From assembly GCA_964411425.1 (NCBI GenBank), contig CAYPKW010000110.1:1-7107 (forward strand): DNA of 7,107 bases, given 5' to 3'. Made by a program: the position numbers and the translations under genes. Numbering within the stretch: position 1 is the stretch's first letter; every line of letters starts with the position of its first letter. The notes below the pieces were generated by a model. The model ran no database searches, was not told the DNA's origin, and saw only the letters and a list, made by a program, of their open reading frames with translations. The stretch is from CAYPKW01 sp964411425. GTDB lineage: Bacteria; Pseudomonadota; Alphaproteobacteria; Dongiales; Dongiaceae. Positions 6,167-7,107 of the stretch are shown here, in pieces.

Positions 6167-6208
6167 CACAAGTTGCGCTCCTTGGCCGGCCTGTGGCACA
6201 AACGCACC

Positions 6209-7107
6209 ATGTCGAAGCCCCTCCGCAAGGCGATCTTCCCGGTGGCCGGTCTCGGCACCCGGTTCCTTCCCGCCACCAAGACGATGCCCAAGGAAATGCT
6301 GCCGGTGGTGGACAAACCCTTGATCCAGTATGCGGTGGAAGAGGCGCGGGCCGCCGGCATCGAGGAGTTCATCTTCGTCACCGGCCGCGGCAAGAGCACC
6401 GTCGAGGACCATTTCGACCATTCGGCCGAATTGTACGACGCCTTGGTTCGGCGCCATCGCGTCGCCGAGCTCGAGCAGATCATAAACCTGCGCTCGGCCC
6501 CGGGGCAGGTCGTCTATGTCCGCCAGCAGGAGCCGCTCGGCCTCGGCCATGCGGTATGGTGCGCGCGCAACCTGATCGAGGACGAGCCGGTCGCCGTGCT
6601 GCTGGCCGACGATCTCATCCAGTCGAGCGTGCCGTGCTTGCGGCAGATGGCGGAAGCGCATGAACGAGTGGGCGGCAATCTGGTGGCGGTGACGGAGGTG
6701 CCGCGGGCGGACACCGGCCTGTACGGCGTCATCGAGCCCGGCGCGTCGGACGGCCAGCTGATCGAGGTCAAGGGCGTGGTCGAGAAACCCGCGCCGTCGG
6801 CCGCGCCCTCCGCCATGGCGATCGTCGGCCGCTACATTCTGCAGCCGGCCGTGTTCGGAGCGTTGGGCAGACAGCGCCCAGGCGCGGGTGGCGAGATCCA
6901 GTTGACCGACGCGCTGGCGGCCATGATCGGCCATAGTCCCTTGCGCGGCTTCCGGTTCGAGGGCCGCCGCTTCGACTGCGGCGACAAGGCCGGGTTCTTC
7001 GAAGCCAACGTCGCCTATGCCCTGCGGCATCCGGTCATCGGCGAGGCCGCCCGGCGCACCATTCGGCGCTACGCCGAGGGCCTGGACGCCGGCGAGACCA
7101 CGGCCGC
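6209..7107 (+). CDS. galU: UTP-glucose-1-phosphate uridylyltransferase, 3' end cut by window
   Basis: The enzyme makes UDP-glucose from UTP and glucose-1-phosphate in the cytoplasm, supplying glucose and related sugars for polysaccharide, lipopolysaccharide and glucan synthesis. The window holds 299 codons, close to the usual full length of about 300, so only the extreme C-terminus should be missing. Diagnostic motifs are the nucleotide-binding loop GLGTRFLPATKTMPKEM (residues 14-30), EPLGLGHAV (108-116), the metal-binding LLADD (131-135), LYGVIEP (171-177), VVEKP (190-194), GGEIQLTDAL (227-236) and FDCGDKAGF (255-263). The ATG is 42 nt after the J-domain gene stop. No good ribosome-binding site precedes it, and the next ATG (codon 26) would delete the nucleotide-binding loop, so 6209 stands. 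It may be read through from the upstream genes or have its own promoter, which I could not identify. Confidence 0.95.
   Translation, partial: MSKPLRKAIFPVAGLGTRFLPATKTMPKEMLPVVDKPLIQYAVEEARAAGIEEFIFVTGRGKSTVEDHFDHSAELYDALVRRHRVAELEQIINLRSAPGQVVYVRQQEPLGLGHAVWCARNLIEDEPVAVLLADDLIQSSVPCLRQMAEAHERVGGNLVAVTEVPRADTGLYGVIEPGASDGQLIEVKGVVEKPAPSAAPSAMAIVGRYILQPAVFGALGRQRPGAGGEIQLTDALAAMIGHSPLRGFRFEGRRFDCGDKAGFFEANVAYALRHPVIGEAARRTIRRYAEGLDAGETTA

Noticed and set aside
6184..6191. GGCCGGCC palindrome between the J-domain gene and galU
   Set aside because: An 8-bp GC palindrome is common by chance in DNA this GC-rich. It has no spaced arms and no T-run, so neither an operator nor a terminator can be supported.
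6194..6206. TGGCAC near galU as a sigma-54 -24 element
   Set aside because: The matching TTGC -12 element is absent at the required distance; the bases there read GCACC.
5579..7030. A 483-codon minus-strand open frame across the J-domain gene and galU
   Set aside because: It overlaps GalU and a J-domain with intact catalytic motifs on the plus strand, and its own product has no domain features.

Overview
The window is GC-rich, gene-dense bacterial chromosome, probably from an alphaproteobacterium. This rests on the strong G/C bias at third codon positions, the adjacent VWA-domain and membrane-anchored C-terminal J-domain genes (a pairing I associate with alphaproteobacteria), and the style of the galU and molybdopterin-enzyme sequences. 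That is inference from sequence character, not a database result. Nothing points to a phage, plasmid or insertion sequence.

Layout. (1) Positions 1-1674, minus strand: a GT-B fold (GT4-like) glycosyltransferase with an unidentified C-terminal extension, running off the left edge. (2) 1675-1783: a divergent intergenic region of about 110 bp holding the glycosyltransferase ribosome-binding site on one strand and a candidate promoter plus ribosome-binding site on the other. (3) 1784-2614, plus: an exported pentapeptide-repeat protein with 38 uninterrupted pentapeptides. (4) 2611-2666: a short spacer with a degenerate 7-bp tandem repeat, an inverted repeat and a promoter placed so that the next mRNA would be leaderless. 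(5) 2667-4727, plus: a cytoplasmic molybdopterin oxidoreductase with an N-terminal [4Fe-4S] motif and a candidate Cys ligand to molybdenum. (6) 4743-5459, plus: a VWA-domain protein with an intact MIDAS motif. (7) 5456-6166, plus: a membrane-anchored J-domain protein overlapping the VWA gene by 4 bp (ATGA). (8) 6209-7107, plus: galU, UDP-glucose pyrophosphorylase, running off the right edge.

How they may work together. The molybdo-enzyme, VWA and J-domain genes are tightly packed and probably co-transcribed. The VWA and J-domain genes look translationally coupled, so their products probably act together. Whether they serve the molybdo-enzyme is open. galU makes UDP-glucose and the glycosyltransferase uses a nucleotide sugar, so both fit envelope polysaccharide synthesis, although they lie at opposite ends on opposite strands and form no obvious single operon. 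The pentapeptide-repeat protein looks periplasmic or secreted, and its role cannot be read from sequence. The most unusual points are the likely leaderless start and heptamer repeat before the molybdo-enzyme, the VWA/J-domain pair with its conserved-looking uncharacterised middle segment, and the glycosyltransferase C-terminal extension. I saw no RNA gene, CRISPR array, mobile element or convincing terminator.
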